A DNA stretch of 64,000 nt from Pratylenchus scribneri (taxonomy: Eukaryota; Nematoda; Chromadorea; Rhabditida; Pratylenchidae): the NCBI GenBank assembly GCA_030063045.1, contig JAQSEB010000132.1:558001-622000 (forward strand), read 5' to 3'. Below, piece after piece: positions 59,410 through 64,000 of this stretch. Every line of letters begins with the position of its first letter. The stretch's first letter is position 1. Made by a program: the position numbers and the translations under genes. The notes beneath the pieces are model-generated. The model was not told where the DNA came from, did not search any database, and saw only the letters and a program-made list of their open reading frames with translations.

Positions 59410-62400
59410 ATGGATTCATCATCATTAGCATTTGCAACAATTGACAACAATGATAACAACAATAATCAACAATATTTTCCAATAAGGTTATTTAAACCTA
59501 ATGAATTTTTAAGTAAATTTATTCGGAAAAACTTGATATTATCGATATACAATTTTACAATCTATAAAATTTACAATGATGTGAATTAGGATGGGCAACA
59601 AAAATTGTAGACCTAAATTTTGCACATAAAGCTAATTTTTCAATTGAATACTTAAATTTGCTAATTTGATACTTTTGGAAAGCTCTACTCTATCTCTATC
59701 AGAGAAGAGTCGATTAAAAGGATTTTGATTAAAGAAGCAATGGTCAAAAATGACAATGGCCAATATAAGGCAATTTTCTTTTTTTTTTGGCCATAACTTT
59801 AAAATATTCTAGAGAAAAAGCTTATTAATCTAATGGCACCAAGTATTATAATGATTGAAAGAATGCTTTGGAAAATGTGCAAAATTCGGGTTTCCGTTTA
59901 AAATATTCTCTTGGTTAAAAAATTTGTTTTATTTCTAAATTTTCATTGAAAAATTATCAACCACATATTTGCAAAAATAATAATCTATAATAATTTTAAG
60001 GATTATCACCAAATCAGATGAATTCACGCTTGAATGCCGTTCAAATATGAAAGTGAAATTTTTGAAATGGGAAATTCATCGGTTAAAGAAAATTGAGCCA
60101 AAGCATCAACGATTGTTTTTCGAGGTTTTGATTCATAGAAATTTAAAAGTAAAATATAAACTTTAAGGGCATTGAATTGGAAGAACTAGACTATGAGTGA
60201 GTTTGCTATCATTTTGGTAAATTGTGCCACTTGAATTTTTCAAAATACCAAATTATCTTTCAATTAATTAATAAAACTTTTAAAGCATTGAATTAAACTC
60301 TTCTACAAAGCATTTTGATACCAAAATAATTGACATCAGAAAATTATGGCTAACAAGAAAATTAATTTTGTTCTTTTTACTCATTTTTGGGTTCAACTTT
60401 TCGGCAATTTTCAATCAAATCCACTTATTACTTATTCTTCGTCAGGCAATCTAGAATGTTAATGATAAATACTAAAATTAAGGCTATTAATTTATATAAG
60501 AGAATATGAATTTTCAAAATGTGCTTTCATTTATATTCTAATATTACTTAAACCAAAAATTTACAGGCTTTCTTGCTATGGAATTGAACCGGCTAAGGAT
60601 AAAGGCGCTGAACAGATTGGAGAAACTGAATTCGAGATATTGTTGGCCCAATTCTATCAAGGAATACCGCAAGCATATTTTCTTGACCAGTCACATTATG
60701 ATCCAAAATGGAATTGCTCATATGAAGGCGTTGTTAGTGTTTTTGTTAGTTTTTTTTCAAAACCGTTTATAAATTCAATTTATGATCATTAACACTCAAA
60801 TTTTTGGGTGGAAAAGGCAAAAAAAATTAAATTTCCTCTCCTTTTTAAATTTACCCTTTTAATTTATAGTCTAATACAAGAAGGCATTTTCGAGGTGGCC
60901 AAACGTATTTTCGACCAATTGGATGTGTCCGATATGGAATTAAGGTTCGGGGAATAAATTTTAACTGTTAAACTATGGAATTGGTTAAAAAATATTCACG
61001 GATTTGAATAAAAAAAATTTATGTATGGCTAAAAAAGGGTCAAAATAGACCAAAATAGGACATTTTTCGCTTATTTGACCATTTAAGTCTTATCTAACAT
61101 TTTGATATCAAAAATCAAAATTCTCTATAAAATGAGCTTATAACCCACTGTATAGAAATTTTATTAGGCAAATTTAGGAAAAAATTAAAAATTCAAATCA
61201 AAAGAAAAATCTATTTAAATTTTTTAGGTCAATGGAAAATACGAAAATGACACCTGGCTGGGCGGTAAAGGCTATAGGACAGAGGATGAATGGCCAGTGG
61301 CCTATCATGGAACAAAGGAATTAAATGTTTTGGTTTGATTTTTTGATTGGTCATGTGGCCGAAATACTTAAAAATTTTATCATTTTAGGAAATTCTTCGA
61401 AATGGCTTTTTACTCAGGAAGGGCGTCCGCTTTGTCTATGGAAAGGGAATTTACTGTTGGTATTTTTATTTTTAAAATATTGAGTAAAGTTAGCAATTAT
61501 CAAACATATATTCACAGTTATGGAAATTTCTCAATAATTTTTTCCAATTAAAATTTTGGATGAGCATACACGAATTGGACCATATTTCATTTCATATTTT
61601 ATTGACCATCTTGGAAAATTTTGGCATTGTATTTACCAAGATTAATAAAATAGATGGTTGATTGTGATTGTAGAAAATTCAAGCTAAATTCATTTGTTTA
61701 GCATTCTAAAAATCACCTATGAAAATATTTTAGAATATAAATTTTAAAATATAGCCTACTAAATAAATATTTATTAATTAAGGCACACCCAATCCATATG
61801 TGGCGCTTAAATATGCACATCACTACACATATGAAGGCAAATTGGTAAAAAATGCGAACCGTAGTGATTATATTAATTAGTAATTTTTATAATACAAATT
61901 GATAATTCAATGCCGAGTGAATCCAAAAAAATTGCAAATTTATGGAAAACATTGTTGGCTTGTCACCGATGAAAAGCATATCAGGTTTTGGGGATGGATG
62001 AATAATTGAGGGGAAATTTAAAAAATAATTGATAAAATAGATAATAATAATTTGGTGTAAAAAGACTAACTAAAATATAGATATATAATTTGACAAAATA
62101 ATTTTAAGATGATTTAAGTTTAGACTTTATATCTATTTGACTGGAGAACTAAATTTTAAAATGGAACCAGAAACAAATTTGATCACTTTTTATGGGTCTC
62201 AAAATGTAGTGAAAATACAGAATATATCTTATAGAAAATATAAAATTTTATAAAATTAAAACTTTTCAAAATTTTTTTCTTATATTCATGAACACCATTA
62301 TGGATAGAACTCGTCAAGTTTTTCAATTCTAAATAAAATATTGTATTTGTTTAGCTTATAAATCAAACAATAATAAACGGATGTCGACTGACATGATTTG

Positions 62401-62755
62401 CAGATATAGGACAAATCACTAAACAATTCTAATTAATCAAACCTATTCAAAAATTTACTAGAATTGATTATATTAATAATTTTTAATTAATAGATAATTT
62501 ATTTTAATATTCTTCAATCAACATTTTTTACACAGGCCATATGCAATTTGTGTGTATGCCAATCGCAGCGATTTTGAATTGATCCAGTCACTAAGAAATA
62601 ATGACCAAGGAATGTTGAAGAAATTTGTAGCAAAATTGGATTTGTTTTGGGACTACTTCATGCCAGTTGACAAATTCATCTTTTTTCTTTTCTTCGCATT
62701 ATGGGCAATATCATGTGTGTATATTACGTTAATAACTCTTTTTAATCCTTTTTAA
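59410..62755 (+). CDS. Ubiquitin-like plus ADP-ribosyltransferase-like protein, about 338 aa
   Basis: Exons 59410-59486, 60001-60124, 60168-60196, 60567-60732, 60870-60944, 61228-61332, 61389-61455, 61783-61844, about 61893-61984 and 62536-62755 are all in phase. An Asn-rich start leads into a ubiquitin-like domain (about 22-76: YFPIRIITKSDEFTLECRSN, KVKFLKWEIHRLKKIEPKHQ, RLFFEGIELEEL). Next come AYFLDQSHYDP and RHFRGGQTYFRPIG. Then an ART/PARP-like signature: VAYHGTKE (H184), VYGKGIYC (Y214), NPYVALKYAHHYTYEGKL, YKLIIQCRVNPKKL and IRPYAICVY. The last 25 or so residues are hydrophobic (FIFFLFFALWAISCVYITLI), a possible tail anchor. The His-Tyr pair fits an NAD-binding fold; activity is inference. 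The exon at 61893 lacks an AG acceptor. The join at 60732 could instead be 60729. Confidence 0.7.
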
Positions 62756-63167
62756 TTCTAGTATCCGAAAAATTGGGAAAAATTGGCAAAATAATTATTA
62801 TTTAACTTCGCCATAAAAATATGTTCAGCAGCGATTATTAGACTGGTACAATTGGTTTTGTATCCAATTTTTAAATAAAGGAAAAATTAATTACTGTATA
62901 AAAAAGATGGTCCCATTACATTTTTGGTCGAAAAATGGGATATAAAACCGAAATGGGTATTTCAAACGGAACCTGATTTAGTCTTGAAATTTAAATTACT
63001 CAAATCTAAAATTCTTTTGTCCGAATATAATTAAAATTTTTGTTGCCAAAATAAATGAATTCCTATATTTTATATTCTTTTTTTTTGTTATCTTAAATTT
63101 ATTTCTTCTTTATACACTCAAGCAAATTTACAATTCATTTTATTCTACCTCATCTGAATAAAAATTC
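62756..63167. other. Intergenic, no feature seen
   Basis: AT-rich 3' flank of the ubiquitin-like/ART-like gene. No coding frame. Confidence 0.4.
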
Positions 63168-64000
63168 GGCTCTACCCCGAAACATCCAAAAGACGAAACA
63201 TCCAAAGGACGAAACATCCAAAAGGGGAAGATGGGACGAAACATCCAAAAGACGAAACATCCAAAGGACGAAACATCCAAAAGCCCAAAAAGTCCCGAAA
63301 CATCCAAAAAATTAATTTTTTTCTATTTAGTAAAAAATTATAAAAAAAATATATTTCAGGGGTAATTTGGGGTGCTGATCACGATTTTGATGTCCATTTT
63401 GCTGTATCTTTTAATCCAAAAAATTTTTTGGAAAAATCTCACCAAATGCTTTGGTCCCCCCTATGCTTTTCATCCGAAATTTCAAAATGACTTCCAAAAT
63501 CCAAATGACATGTTCTATATAGCATTGGATAGAGCTCGTCAAGCTGATTGGTAATACGAATAGATTTTTCGAATTGGTTCACAAATAAAGAAGTTATAGC
63601 CACCAGAAATTCCGAAATATGCAAATTTCCAGCGCAGTTAACTCAGCAATTTCCCAGCCAAATTCAATGTTGTATAGCTCATTTGAAAGAGGAGAAAAAG
63701 GGCTAAAAAATATCCTAAAAGCATTTTATTTCGTTGATCTCAGCCGAAAATTTGACTTGGTATATTTCAGTTTTTCCACTATGGCATCATGATTCAAATA
63801 GTTGCGATCTCTGCTTGTTCGTTACAACAATTGATAGATCTCGACGAACTGATTACGAAAATATTTTAAATTTCATGAATTGATCAAGAAATAAAAAAGT
63901 TATGAGCTTTGAAAATTTAAAAAAATTGAGAATACCATATTTATTATTTTTGCCAATTAATTTTTTTAAATTAATTTCTAGAAGCTTAATTTGGCCAAAT
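63168..64000. mobile_element. Left part of foldback D5, cut by the window end
   Basis: It starts GGCTCTACCCCGAAACATCC, sharing the GGCTCTA end of D2 and D3, then tandem ACGAAACATCCAAAAG units. Further in are GGATAGAGCTCGTCAAGCTG (63528-63547), CACAAATAAAGAAGTTATAG and, again near 63835-63905, GATAGATCTCGACGAACTGA with AAGAAATAAAAAAGTTATGA. The matching right arm is not in the window. Confidence 0.7.

Noticed and set aside
1..64000. tRNA, rRNA or other structured RNA genes
   Set aside because: I looked for tRNA-like A and B boxes and long conserved RNA and saw none that I could support by eye. A covariance-model scan would be decisive.

Overview
The window is AT-rich eukaryotic DNA with compact multi-exon genes. 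Introns run from about 30 bp to 1.2 kb, nearly all GT-AG, with TTTTAG/TTTCAG-like acceptors. Gene content (F-box/FBA protein, SIX-type homeodomain, B30.2/SPRY array, TPR-SET protein, several small secreted proteins) and intron style point to a nematode, most likely an AT-rich plant-parasitic tylenchid of the Meloidogyne type. That assignment is inference. I rebuilt gene models by joining exons by eye and checking reading-frame phase at every junction.

Layout. 0.6-10.7 kb: a minus-strand tandem array of SPRY genes (an exon relic, a 5'-incomplete copy, a splice-broken pseudogene and one intact 314-aa gene) with a plus-strand nuclear coiled-coil gene inserted at 5.9-8.3 kb. 12.4-17.9 kb: a Cys-rich/basic gene of uncertain structure, then a frameshifted gene with 11-residue repeats and a truncated paralogue. 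18.0-39.2 kb: two paralogous minus-strand genes (633 and 716 aa) for secreted proteins that each carry two EndoG-like (DNA/RNA non-specific nuclease) domains, the first degenerate; between them lie four unrecognised minus-strand genes or fragments. 40-44 kb: a CpG-rich diverged tandem array and two small secreted-protein genes. 46.2-46.7 kb: a SIX-type homeodomain gene. 48.7-53.8 kb: a complete 730-aa TPR-SET gene on the plus strand. 54.7-58.7 kb: a small secreted protein and an F-box/FBA gene broken by an in-frame TGA, both on the minus strand. 59.4-62.8 kb: a plus-strand gene joining a ubiquitin-like domain to an ADP-ribosyltransferase-like domain and a hydrophobic tail.

The most striking layer is non-coding. 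At least fifteen foldback (long inverted repeat) elements lie in the window. Several have perfect 8-bp target-site duplications and CAGGG/CAGAG ends, as in non-autonomous hAT elements. Their arms are built from short tandem repeats, and one group with otherwise unrelated arms shares an internal core. About nine sit inside introns of the genes above. No transposase is visible, so they must be mobilised from elsewhere.

The genes do not form an operon-like pathway. The themes are local tandem duplication, secretion and decay: several copies carry splice-site, nonsense or frameshift lesions.
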